Shown here piece by piece: positions 49,077 through 60,489 of a DNA stretch of 64,000 nucleotides. The notes under the pieces were generated by a model. It saw only the letters and a list, made by a program, of their open reading frames with translations. It had not been told where the DNA came from and made no database searches. Made by a program: the position numbers and the translations under genes. The stretch spans positions 1,302,001 through 1,366,000 of the forward strand of contig JAJFPB010000009.1 of NCBI GenBank assembly GCA_020881915.1. Reading direction: 5' to 3'. This DNA comes from Paramyrothecium sp. XJ0827 (taxonomy: Eukaryota > Ascomycota > Sordariomycetes > Hypocreales > Stachybotryaceae). How positions within the stretch are numbered: the stretch's first letter is position 1; each line of letters starts with the position of its first letter.

Positions 49077-49433
49077 GGGAGGTGATTTGGACATGATTTA
49101 GGGGCCTGGTAGCATAAGGTAGGTATGGAACTGGGAAGGGGGCGAAAATCGAACGTGCCATAGCTTTCCAAATCTGATTCCGAAATACTTCGGACAGTGG
49201 GATGCACGGGACTAGGATGACGTTAAAGAGTTGACTTGAACTTCAATCGCTCTTCAGCATACTATGTAAATATATACTGGTTGGTAGGAAACAAGAGGGG
49301 GGTTGTGTACACTTGGTATGCTAAGACAGACAGCGGAGCATATAAATACAAGTTAAACAAATAACAACAAAGATTAACAAATTCCGACCACACCAGGTAG
49401 ACGGCAAACTGAACCGGGAAGTGCCCCAGGATT
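49077..49433. other. Convergent 3' intergenic region
   Basis: 357 bp between the ends of RPB2 and PET117. It is AT-rich near 49260-49380, fitting 3' UTRs. No other feature is seen. Confidence 0.55.
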
Positions 49434-49749
49434 CTACTTGTCCGGAGAAGAACCCTTTTCCAGAGGTTCTATTGAGCTGTGAACAGTCTGCTCCCGCTTG
49501 TACTCTGCCTCCAGCGCTCGCTGCATGTCAAAGTCAAGCTGTCGCTCCCGCTTGATTCGTTGCTGTTCCATATCTCGGACAACGCCTTCGTGCATTGCCT
49601 GTCACATACGGTGTCAAGGTTTGGAATGGTACACATTGATGGATTCGACTTACGGCGCGTTCTGCCTTTTGGTGGAAGTGGACAACGGCGATGGTGCCTG
49701 CCGTGAAGACGGCTGATAGGGCGAGGGTCACCTTTGATGCTTGTGACAT
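49434..49749 (-). CDS. PET117: Cytochrome c oxidase assembly protein Pet117
   Basis: Pet117 is a small mitochondrial protein needed to assemble cytochrome c oxidase. Exons on the minus strand are 49749-49654 and 49598-49434, giving 86 aa. The start MSQASKVTLALSAVFTAGTIAVVHF is a membrane-spanning helix with a short matrix-targeting-like beginning. After the intron the protein reads KAERAAMHEGVVRDMEQQRIKRERQLDFDMQ in sequence, the conserved charged helix of the family. Joining at gtaagt and gacag keeps the phase. The last about 15 residues are polar. The unspliced frame would run into unrelated sequence and stop. It is divergent from VMA10. Confidence 0.9.
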
Positions 49750-50244
49750 GGTCTTTAATGGTCTGCCTAAGGTGTGCAGCCCTTCAAGTGGAAGCTCGGC
49801 AAGGTATAAGATGCCCAGTGTAAAGTATCGGGCGATTTAAGAGCAATCGTAGACTTGATTGGTGAGATGCCACGGTGATGAGCGAAGAATTGCAAACCTT
49901 TCGGTATGCAGCAAGTATCGGAGGTACCCTATACAGGGGGGACAAGGCTCCTAATCCTGTACATGTAGGTACATGCAAGGTACCTAAACGTTGCTGCACC
50001 TTGCTTAGCGCGAGGTTTGCCTTACCTCATCACGTCACAGCTATCTGAAGTGCAACAGCATTCGCTTGGAGGTACCTGCCCAATTATCATAGCGTCAACT
50101 GCATCTCGTCTGCTCGCTTTCCCATACATCGTCAGTCGATTTGGCCACCTTCAGCGACCTAACCTTCGCCGCCAACATATCCCCGGCCGACGCAACCAGA
50201 AACAACCTATCCCGATCTTAGAGTACCCGGTCAACTCGCCCGCC
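49750..50244. promoter_or_regulatory. Shared divergent promoter region of PET117 and VMA10
   Basis: The 495 bp between the two start codons contains two AGGTACCT palindromes at 49978-49985 and 50070-50077. No TATA box is clear. Confidence 0.55.
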
Positions 50245-51010
50245 ATGGTCAGAACCAGTGCCCATTGCTCTAGCTTCATCTGGGCGACGACGCATCCCGA
50301 ACTACAAGCTAACTCTACTGCACATCACAGTCGGCTCAGAACTCTTCCGGTATTCAGACGCTTCTCGATGTGCGTGAAACTCAACGAAATGCCGTTTGTC
50401 AGGGACTTTGAACAATGACTGATCTTGTCTCTGCCCCACCTTACAGGCCGAACGGGAAGCATCCAAGATTGTCCAGAAGTGTAAGTTGCGATTTGTCCAT
50501 CTTCCATTTGTTCCTGTTTTATCTTGCTTGGCTGTTGAATTCGGGCTCTCTGCTGACTCTTTGTCTCACCTAGCTCGCGAGTGTAAGCTACCGAAAGCAT
50601 CATCGACCTATTGGCCAGGAGGCATCCGCCCCCTCTAACATGTTTCGAATTCAGACCGCACGAAACGCGTAAGGGAAGCTCGCGATGAAGCAAAGAATGA
50701 GATAGCCGAGTACAAGTCCAAGAAGGAAGAGGAATTCAAGCGATTTGAGGCCGAGGTATGCTCAGCAGCCGTACCACCTCTGCCGACCAGCTTTGCGCTA
50801 CCGGTTTGAGGTCTCGAGACCGTACAACGCTGACATGCAGCATTATAGCACAGCCAGGGTAACCAAGCTGCCGAGGACGAAGCGAACAAGGATGCCGATC
50901 AGCAAATCGTGGGAATTAAGGAGGCAGGCAAGAAGCATCAGGCCGGAGTGGTCAAGAACCTGCTCAGCGCTGTCTTTGATGTCAAGCCTGTTCCACCCTC
51001 CGCAGCCTAG
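50245..51010 (+). CDS. VMA10: V-ATPase peripheral-stalk subunit G (Vma10)
   Basis: Vma10 is subunit G of the vacuolar proton pump and pairs with subunit E in the peripheral stalk. Six exons encode 115 aa: 50245-50247, 50331-50369, 50447-50480, 50574-50582, 50655-50755 and 50849-51010. Exon 1 is just the ATG, followed by gtcaga; exon 4 is a 9-nt microexon (CTCGCGAGT) between ctag and gtaagc. The assembled protein starts MSAQNSSGIQTLLDAEREASK and continues KIVQKSREYRTKRVREARDEAK, the conserved family core, then a long charged helix ending VVKNLLSAVFDVKP. Phases add up exactly across all five introns. No other reading of the region gives these residues. The length is normal for the family (about 114-118 aa). 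It lies 137 bp from the convergent CTNNBL1-like gene. Confidence 0.92.
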
Positions 51011-51147
51011 ACACTTTGCAAGCGTTACCGAGTCTTGTTCCCCCTTCCTACGCAGTCCATAGCCTAGCCTGGTTGAAAGACACTACTTGCAACTGTTCGA
51101 TATTGTTTGGGCCTCTTATCAGACCAGCTAGAGTGGGCATATTACTT

Positions 51148-53050
51148 CTATGATACAAACTCCAATAGTGTACTTAACATATCCTTGAGTTCCCGGCTGT
51201 CGTCCCCATCGATGTCGAGCCCGCCAATCTGTTCCGAGATTGTGACTTGGACCGCCGTCAAGTTCTCGTCGCGATCTGCGAGTAATTGCTTAATCCGTTG
51301 CTTTGCGCCGCCATCCTCTGCTACAAGCCATGCCAGGATTGTATCAATGTGTTGCAGCACATGTAGACCCGCATCCAGTCTCCTGGACAAGAGCTCTACC
51401 TCGATCTCATCGTCGCCTAGATTGGAGGCCTCGCCCTGCGTGGTCCGGAACTCTTCCTCAGCTCGCCTTATCCGGCTGCTGTAATCACCTCGTAGTGTGA
51501 TTAGCCTCGCAATCTTTTCGTAGTCCTTCTCGACAAATTTGGCGAGGGTTCGTATTCTTTCCGCCGAGTCAGCAGGCAGACGGCGTAGTAAGGAAGCAAA
51601 GATGGCCAGAAGGTGGCCGACTATGCGTTTGTCCTGTGTTTTGATAAAGAGAGTGAATGTTGTCTTCAGGCCGCCTGCCTGCACCAGTTTCCTGCAAACA
51701 TCACCACTGCTTAAACCACTTGCGGCATGATCTAACAGGCGCAACGCGGGAATCTTGCTCAACTTGCCCTCTTTGAGCATTATCAGGCAAAGCTCCACAC
51801 CCTCAGCCTCCAACACCTTGGCTTTGCCTTCTGCCTCATCAACGAGACATGTGAGAGCCTCAAAGAGATTTTCCATATATTCTTCTTCTTCACTCCCCCT
51901 GTCGGGATCGCGTTTTCGATATTGTGCTACCAGCTGAAGTAATATGTCGACTGCATTCTGGTTAAGGATTTGCCGGCGAGCGTCCGCCGAGGCCTGTGAC
52001 AGGATTGCAAGTACTTCGGCAGCGTATTGTTTGTTCTGACTAGTAACAGCCTCTCTACGTTGTATGCGCGCAAGGAGCCATTGAAGCAATTTCACCTCGT
52101 TGCCTATCCGGGTGGCAATGGCGCTTCGAGAGCACAGGTTTTCGACAACGCCAAGCGTGTGATAGACGCCGTTACGGTCCGACTCGTCGTCATCTTCGTT
52201 GAGGCGGGAAAGGTTAGAAACGAGTAGTTCCAGTAATCCGGCGTCGGTCAAGGCATCGGCCAAAACATTCCATTGCCCATCATCCGCCTCAACATCGTCA
52301 TCAGTCAATTCACCAATGATCTCGATGACATCAATGGCAATATCCGTATTCTCGTGCGCAAGAAGCCCAACAAGGCTCTCAACGCAACCGAGTGCCACAA
52401 ACTCTGAGTACAGCTCGGGGTGCTCAGACAGGACAGAAAGGCCCTTGATGTCGGCGTCCAAGTCACCTTCACTGCCAATGAACTTTTGTGGATCGTCCTC
52501 GTATTTCGCGCGCAATTCGGCATTCTTGGAGATACGTTTTTCGAAGTTGAGTGCCATCTTCCGCAGCCACGCCGCGTCGACTTTCTCTGCTTGGGATGCG
52601 TCGGCGCCATCGACAAAATCTAGAATTTCGGACTCCTTCTGAGTGATGCCACCACCGAAGAAGCGGCCACCCTCTTCGTCGGCGGCACCTATGCCGTCCT
52701 CGTCTGGGGGCATTTCGGGCCCGAAATCCTCCTCGGACCCATTGTCGGTTTCGTCCAGTCCCGCATGGCGACGTCCCTCATCCGAGTCGTTTAACTTGGC
52801 GGACTTGTAGATCTCGTCTGGAACATTAGAGCGACTCTCTGTTAGCGGCCGAAAACAGTGGTCTGGTCGGGGCGAAGGGCTACTGACTTGGGTCTCGGAT
52901 TGGATCTAGCTTTCGTTTGCTTGGTAGTCCGGAATGCTAGGATATCAGCATGAGTATGTGTTGAAATAGAGTAGACAGGTTATCAATGCAGAGACGAGAA
53001 CTTCGTGGAATAAAATAACATACCTTGAAAATGTCGTCGACACTGGCCAT
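51148..53050 (-). CDS. CTNNBL1: Armadillo-repeat nuclear protein, CTNNBL1 homologue
   Basis: CTNNBL1 (beta-catenin-like 1) is a nuclear armadillo-like protein linked to the Prp19/CDC5L spliceosomal complex in animals. Exons on the minus strand are 53050-53024, 52936-52888 and 52838-51148, giving 588 aa, close to the human length. The first two exons are short: MASVDDIFK and a basic stretch SGLPSKRKLDPIRDP. A disordered acidic region (to about residue 60) follows, then the conserved N-terminal segment (LRKMALNFEKRISKN, DLDADIKGLSVL) and helical repeats such as LGCVESLVGLLAHENTDIAIDVIEII, typical of the family. The C-terminus (RLDAGLHVLQHIDTILAWL) is also typical. Together with the Cwf17 gene this makes two spliceosome-related genes in the window. 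Confidence 0.92.
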
Positions 53051-54949
53051 GGCGAAATGTATGAGTCGCTAATTTGTCGACCTGCGCATCAAGATGGCAT
53101 CACAGCAATGCGAAAGCAGGTAGGTAGGCACGGAAGCTACCGTGCAGCTTATCGTGCCCCTGCTACTCCTTATCCACCTCACACTTTAAGTGGAGCAAAG
53201 TACCTGTACCTTTATGATTGGAGTGGTGGCTGCAGTGCCTGCGCCGACTAGCTCACACACCGAGGCACAACGAGTACCTGCTGTGAGCAGGGTCCAGGAC
53301 GTCCATCAGTAACGGGCCAGTCCACGGTACCTTGGTTCTTCCCAAAGTAGCCAGAGTGCATGTTGCATCGCTGCGGTTGGAGGCCGCAGCGCTTGAAGAA
53401 GTACCTAACTCGAAAGCCGGACGAAGCCATCTTCAACCACCTGAACTTCAGAGTGATTGCTCATTTGGGTCGGGCTACTTGAACTATCCGTCAAAATGTG
53501 AACATAGCATTGCACATGGGAGCACTACAGGCAGCATTTCGCGCAGAGCAGCTGCCTTGCACCCACCCCTACCCTGAGAGTTGCCTCCCTATTGTTATGA
53601 GGTTCAAACAGACGGTGCAAGCGATGAGGAACAGGAGCGGAGGTGCTCCCTCAGTGACTTGCAAGGACTTTGTGTCAAGTACCTTGGCTTCAGGGGCAAG
53701 GTGGGGAGTGGCTCCGTAGAAGGAGGGGGAAGGGGGTCACTCTATCTGGCAGCACCAGACGTTGGAACTTCTTCCGCTTCAAGCACTCACGGCTTGCGAC
53801 CAGACACAGCAACAAGGAGCCGCCAGGTGCGTAGTACCGGAGTGCTCCGACGTCGAGAGCCCAGAGACCTCGCGATCGAGATTCGACGAGTTATCCGAAC
53901 GCGCGCAGGCGCGAACTTGTTGTGCAGACGGGCCACCGCCCCGCGACGACTGGTCGCCCAATTTCTTTACCGCTCCCTCGGCCTTCCAGATGGCCTGACC
54001 GATTCAACAGCTCTACTCGTTTATTTTTGAGGCTGGTGCTGGACGACGAGTGCGCAACAAACTTGCCTCTCTTGCCATGCTCAATGGGCGAAGGAGGCTT
54101 GGCACTTCAAGCCATACACCGCAGCTGCAGACGGCTCTAGGAATGCCAAAATTTGGCCCAGCCTCTCAACGCATACGACGACCTAGATATTGACCGCGCC
54201 CGCCAACCCGAGTCGGTTTTGTTTGCTCTCTTCTCTGTCTGGGAGGCTACTTTCAACAGTCTTTTGCATCTGTGCAATCTTTGCCCTAGGAGTTTTATGA
54301 GACCAGCCTTGCAGTCGCGCATGACCTTACTTATACTTTTCTGAACCCGACAGCTGCAGCACGCCTAACTAAAAATCTTCAGTCGACTTACAGGGAACTA
54401 CTGTTCCTCTACACTGCTCTCATAAAAGAAGAAAGGGAAATCTTCGACCTCTGACCATTCGTGCCGGATCACGAAACAATTGTCAGCTATCTCGACCACC
54501 CTTAACGCTCAACCACGAGTGATCACCCCGACCTCCTCGATCCCATCCTTATAGCTTTACATTCTTGGACCTAGTCAAGGAGAGAGGAGGAACGTGTCAA
54601 AATCATATACACCAGTGAGAGTCGCCGTTCGTACGGTCCGCATCCACTTTGACTTATATCTTGTCGTCTCCCGTGCTTCCTGGCGCATGCCATCCGTTCC
54701 TGGCGGTCCGCAGATTGTGGTGCCTATCTTATTTTCAATTGGCTTGACGCTTCGTCAATCTTTGATTAGCGCTGTAACCCCATTTTCAGTACTTGTGTAG
54801 GAGCTTCAAGCATCTACTGCAAACTTAGGCTCACTTCCCGGCGCCTGGGCTTCAACCTAATCTTCACGTATTCTTGACGATACTCAAGAATCTATCACGC
54901 GTACGAAGAGAATACTTCCTTGGCGCTGGTCAGCTTGCCTCCAATAACG
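53051..54949. promoter_or_regulatory. Divergent intergenic region upstream of CTNNBL1 and the MIT gene
   Basis: This 1.9 kb contains promoters for both flanking genes. A plus frame at 53762-53998 and its same-frame continuation after one TGA (to about 54190) has a fairly protein-like composition but no recognised domain. GTACCT words recur at 53200-53700. Confidence 0.45.
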
Positions 54950-57900
54950 ATGGCGCCCGATCACGGCCGAGATCAGTCTCAGCCGCATCGTGGCCACTCC
55001 AGGAGCCGGTCCGGTATGGGAAGCAACGATTCAACCAGACCTCATGGGTCATCAAAACCCAGCTCACAGAAGGCAATGCTCTCACGAGCGTTGCAGAAAG
55101 CCAACACTGCTGTGCAACTCGATAATGCACAGAACTTTGAAGGTGCCCGAGAAGCCTATGGCGAAGCTTGCGAATTATTGCAGCACGTACTACAGAGGAC
55201 GTCTGCGGACGAGGACAAGCGCAAACTCGAGGCTATTGTAGGTTGAGCTACTCTGGTTACCAGACATGACTATATTTGTTACTGATACAATATTTGTTCA
55301 CAGCGGCGCACTTACACGAGCAGGATAGATGAGCTAGATCAGATGGCGCCGTGGCAAATCGCACATGCAAAAGCCCTTCCAGCACGCCCTGGAAGCGGAG
55401 ATTATCCACAAGATCAAACAATTTATCGACCGGACGAGGATGACGTGGGAGAAGAATCGGCTATCATCGAGACAGCAAGCATCACGAAAATCACGAAGCC
55501 AGAGGCTCAAGGTTCCCGCCCTCTGCAGTCAATGTCTCGTCCGTCTCTGTCCGTTCATACTTCTGGGCAAGGACTACTGCAGTCAGCCTTCTCCAAGTCT
55601 CCCGTGCGTGCTCGGTCATCAAACGAGGACACATTCACGAGGACTCCAACTGGCCAGCATATTAACCCTCCCCTGTCCCCGTTCCGCTCGACATCGCCGT
55701 TCGATGTTCACGCTGATGGCGGGGCATTACCTGGCCAAGGAAATTCTTCGGTGCCGATTTCCTCGCGCCAAATCTCGAGGGGGCCGAGTGGTCATGTCAG
55801 AGAGGATAGCCAAAATTCATGGCTAGATCCCATCGACGAGTCCGATGGCTCAACAGGTTCTTCTGTGCATTCTCGGACATCATCGCTTGGCTATCGACGT
55901 CGGCGTATCCGGCCAGGTAGTGGCAATACCGAGATAGAGTTCGACACAGCACTGGATGCCGCTATTGAAGCTGCTTATGATGAAGGATATGAGCCCATGG
56001 ATATGAGTGAGAGCGCCCTCAACGAGGAAGGGGATCAAATTATTGCTCATGCCCTGCGTAAAGTTGAACTAGCACGAGAAAGGGTACGACAAACAGAACG
56101 AGAGGCATATGGGGATGTGGATATGGGACGTCAACAACAGCAAGGGTCTTCGCCGCTTGAGCAACCCGATGCTATACATTCTCCTGAAGATTTTTACGAC
56201 GATAATTCCTCTGAGGACGAAGAACAGTTACTAGACGGTATGATACGCCAATATGTGACAGAAAACGCCAACTCGAAACAATACGCCCAACCATCAATTG
56301 CCAGTCAAAGCCAGTTCGTAACATCTTCTGGAACCGGACCCATGGGCAATGCAGACGTCTCTACTGAGTCCGATATCACGGCAGCTGCTTCAGGGAATAA
56401 CAAAAACCAGTTCGCGTTCTTAATGTCTGGCCCACCGATGCCTCCGCCAATGCAGGCCATACCCGACATACCATCTCACCGCCATGATCGGCCCAGTCAG
56501 AGTGTTAGAAACCGTCGCCTTTCCGGTCAGAATTTGAAGCAATTGAAGATTGAGACTACCATACCCCATACTTCACAAGTCGTGGCACGGCCAGGCAATG
56601 CTAGCACTCTGCCAAGGCAAGACTCCACTATGGCTCTTGACGTTCCCGATGAAGAAGAACCTTCTATGCTGGATTTGGAGAGACGAGATTCGACAACTGG
56701 AGAGGTGAGCCCAGCTGACTCACGGCCATTGGAGTCGCCATTTGGCACTCGCGCGGGGATGGAAGATGATGTTACGGGCCAGGGGGCCTCGCCTCCTCTG
56801 GAGAGGTTGCATGAAGCACTTTCCTCATCGAGCACGAAGAATGCCAAAGGAAGAAGCATGTCTGTGTCGAACCTGGAAGAAACCTCTGATCTTTCACCAG
56901 GAACACCTTCCAGTCAGTTCTTCGCAAGTTCGCGGGCTCCCGCTATGCCGACTCTGCCTACGCCATTGACTACATCATTTCGGGACAAGCCAGACACTGC
57001 ATCGACTGCTGGAATGTTCCTGTTCGATGATAACTTCCATTCTCCGATTAGCCCAGGATCGCCGAATCCATTGTCCTTGGATGCCCCCGTATCGCTGGAA
57101 CCATGCCCAACAGACTTCATGCTGCGCCCATTCTGGCTGATGCGATGTCTGTACCAGACCCTCGTGCACCCCCGTGGTGGCTACCTGAGTACGAAGTTGT
57201 TCGTCCCTAGAGAGGTCTGGCGAGTAAAGGGCGTGAAGTTGAAGAATCTAGAAGACAAGGTGGCAAACTGTGATTACCTCACTGCAGCTCTGCTCAAGTT
57301 GGCAAAGGTGGATACATATGATGCCGATGCAGTACTTGAGGAAATGCAGTCCTTGGAAGGCGTGTTGGAGGAGGTACAAGCGTCACTTACACGCAAACTT
57401 GGGAACGAAGTCGGCGTGCAGGGCTCCGGTGCCCTATTCAAGGAAGCTGCTGGTGCCACAGACGCCAGCACAGCCATCAGCGTTCCGCGATCTGCCAGCG
57501 TGTCAGCGAAGTCTTCATCTTCTTTCTCTTGGAGACGGCTGCGTTCAAAAAATTCAGCCGCTGGACTTGCCGGTCCAAACGGCAGTCGAGTTGTGGCCGT
57601 TGGGCCTGCAGAACCCATCAAGGACACCACCAGCTTACCAACTCTACCCATGACGCCAAACCCTACAAGCAGACCTGCAAAACGTGACCTCAGTCAAGTT
57701 CAGTTTACGGGGCCTAACGCAAATTACATGGGCTCCCTCGCTCGCTTATTTGATGCGGCCCAAGTGATTGGTAAGTACAGCCTCCCATGCTAGCATCGGC
57801 ATCAGTACTAATGGACTTGCTCAGATCAAATTGCCCGCCAGGTCGAGGACCCTGGACTTCGACATGCAGACAAGACTCAGGTTGGACTAGAGTTATGCAC

Positions 57901-58012
57901 GAGACATGCTGCAGAGTTCTTTGGTTTCTATATTTGCCGGTTCGCCTTAGGCGACCTTAATATGCTCTTAGAGAAGTTTATTAAGCGAGGTAGCGAGTGG
58001 GTTTTAACTTAA
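54950..58012 (+). CDS. MIT-domain protein
   Basis: MIT domains are three-helix bundles that bind ESCRT-III tails. Exons are 54950-55237, 55304-57770 and 57825-58012, giving 980 aa. The MIT domain spans about residues 41-114 (AMLSRALQKANTAVQLDNA, YGEACELLQHVL, RRTYTSRIDELDQM across the intron-1 junction). A long disordered Ser/Pro-rich middle follows. Near residues 690-790 is a second conserved block (FMLRPFWLMRCLYQTLVHP, GGYLSTKLFVPREVW, LTAALLKLAKVDTY). The last exon encodes QIARQVEDPGLRHADKTQVGLELC and ends FIKRGSEWVLT. The precise role is unknown; membrane trafficking is inferred from the MIT domain. The final ~70 nt are unusually T/A-rich and touch the AT-rich block, so the 3' end may carry mutations spread from it. 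Start: ATG 54950 (MAPDHGRDQ). Confidence 0.88.
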
Positions 58013-58199
58013 GAAGTACCTTAATATTTTAAAGATAAGGTAGTAAATAATATAGATATAAATATATAAACTATTTATTATTTTACTTTATTTTATTTTT
58101 AAAGTACTAATATATTCTAGTTAATATAAATTTGAAACTTAAGCCCTGTAATGGAGTAATTATTAATATAAAGAAAATTTTACTTAAATTACTAATAAT

Positions 58200-58410
58200 A
58201 TTACCTACCCTAGATTAGAAGGTTTCCATATACTCTGTCTTTCCCTAACCTAGCCTACTGGTCCTACCAGGTCTGTGCGTAGGGTTTTCAGGGCCATTCC
58301 CAATTAGACAACTAATAACCCTCAGGAAATTCCAAGCCGGAATCTGACGCGCTACCGTTACATAACCCACCCGCGGTTCTTTGATGGAAATCTCGTCTGG
58401 AATTACTTAC
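58200..58410. other. Island of normal base composition in the AT-rich block
   Basis: About 200 bp with ordinary GC content and retained CpG, CpA and TpG words (for example tctgacgcgctacc) lies between two mutated stretches. It has no open frame. It may be unique DNA or a late insertion that escaped RIP. Confidence 0.7.
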
Positions 58411-58956
58411 TATACCTCTTTATTAAAAGGATTTCTGGAGGACCTTAGATATCCTTCTTTTACTAAAGAGAATACTTATATTTAATTCCTAATAATCCTT
58501 ACTTTTATAATTATAGTACTTTTATATATATAGTTATTAGATTCATATAAGTAAATTTTAAGAGTAAACCTATATTAATTACTTTATTATTTATAGTAAT
58601 AGATAATGCTAAGGGCTTTTTAGGGCATATAAATAGACTAATACTAATGAACTATAAACTTATAAACTAGGTAGCCCTTAAGTAATTAATTAGAGAAAAG
58701 AGGAAGTACTTAAAGATTTATATATCTTATTATAATATACTTAGTAAATAATAGTAACTATAGTAAGCTAGAATAATAGTAATATATTCTTTTATCTTAT
58801 AAATTATCTTTTATTTTTCTAAAGGACTAGTTTATTTCTCTTAGAAATATTACCTAATATATATATATATATATATTAATATATATTACTTATTAAGGAA
58901 TTTATTTATATAATATAAATTTAAAAATATTAAATAAAAATATAATAAAAATAATT

Positions 58957-60035
58957 ATTAAGAAATTTATTAAAATAATCTAAATTTAAGAATATTAAAT
59001 AAGAATTTAAATATAATTAAAATAATTTAATAAGAAGATCTAATATTTAGAACCTTAGATATAATAATAATATAATTAATAATAAAAATATTTATAATAA
59101 ATATAATATATTATAAGTACTTATAAGACTTAAGTTATTAATTTTAATAAGAACTTAATAAAGCTATTAAGATATAACTATATTACTAAGATCTATACTT
59201 TATTAAATATACCTAAATAAATCTTATAACTATAATTATAGTAATATTAATAATAGAGCTAAAGTTAATATAAGTTCTATAGTAATATATATTATTTAGT
59301 TTTAATAAAATAAAATAAAATTATTATAATAAAGTTATTTACTTAAAAAATAGTAATATAAAAATCTACTTATATCTTACTTATTATAACTAAAATCTCT
59401 ATTTATTATTAATATTAATACTAGAAGAGGTACTTAATTTACTATAATAATTAATCCTTAAAATATCTCTTAAGAAACTAGAATCTACTTTAAAACCTAT
59501 AAGTAAGAACCCTTAAAGACTATAAGCTATTTCTATATATTAATTAAATTAGAAGCCTAAGTTATAACTAAAGAAGATATTAAAAATAGCTTAATTATTA
59601 ATAAGATCTAGTAATTAAAGAAAAGTATTATAGATCTAACTAAGAAGTAAGAATTAAATTATATTTAAAATATAATTAATTAATTTAAGAATAAGAAGCC
59701 TAATAAAGCTAATAAAAAGCTATTAAAAGTATAATAAAAAGATTAAAAAAGATATAAAATAAAGTCTTTAAAGCTTTTATTATTATAAGAGATAATTAAG
59801 TAAATTTAACTTATTTTAATTAATAATATCTATTCTCTATAAGATTAGCTATTTTACTTAATTCTACTTATATAAATATAAAGACCTTTTTAAATTAAAT
59901 TCTTATTATATAATAATATATATTATTTAAAGTCTATATAAGCTACTATAGTAATTAAGCTAATTATATAATCTATTATATAATCTTAGTAATAGTAGTA
60001 ATAATAGGTCTTTTATTCTTAGTACCTAGGAAAAC
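58957..60035 (+). repeat. Inverted repeat, left arm
   Basis: This about 1.1 kb segment is repeated in reverse complement at 60490-61460. Matching landmarks include the outer word attaagaaatttattaaaat here and attttaataaatttcttaat in the other arm, and the inner words cttagtacctagg here and ctaggtactaag there. The copies differ at many sites and by short indels. Both are heavily RIP-mutated, so they are probably two old copies of one transposon in opposite orientation. Confidence 0.85.
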
Positions 60036-60489
60036 TAAAATTAAGTTTATAATATTTATAATTATTTACTAAGTACTTTATTATATTTTATATTACTAAT
60101 AGAAAGAAATAATCTCTTAATATAATATTATATTTAATTTATATAAATTATTTAATTTTAAGAAATAAATAATAATTTAATATATTTTTAATTTAAATTT
60201 ATAAGAAATAATTTTTTAGCTTTATAATATTAAAAATATAATTAATTAATTACTTATTTTTATTAAATTATATTAAATCTTAAATTTTATTAAGTAATAA
60301 TTAAAACTTAAAATATATTTTTTAATAAATATAATTACTAAATAATTAAATATAAAAATCTAATTATAATAAATATATAATTCTTATTTATAGAAAATAT
60401 AATTATAAAATATAATATTAAATTAAATAATTAATATAATTTTAATAAAATTAGTTTTATATTAAATATTATTATAAATAATATAATTT

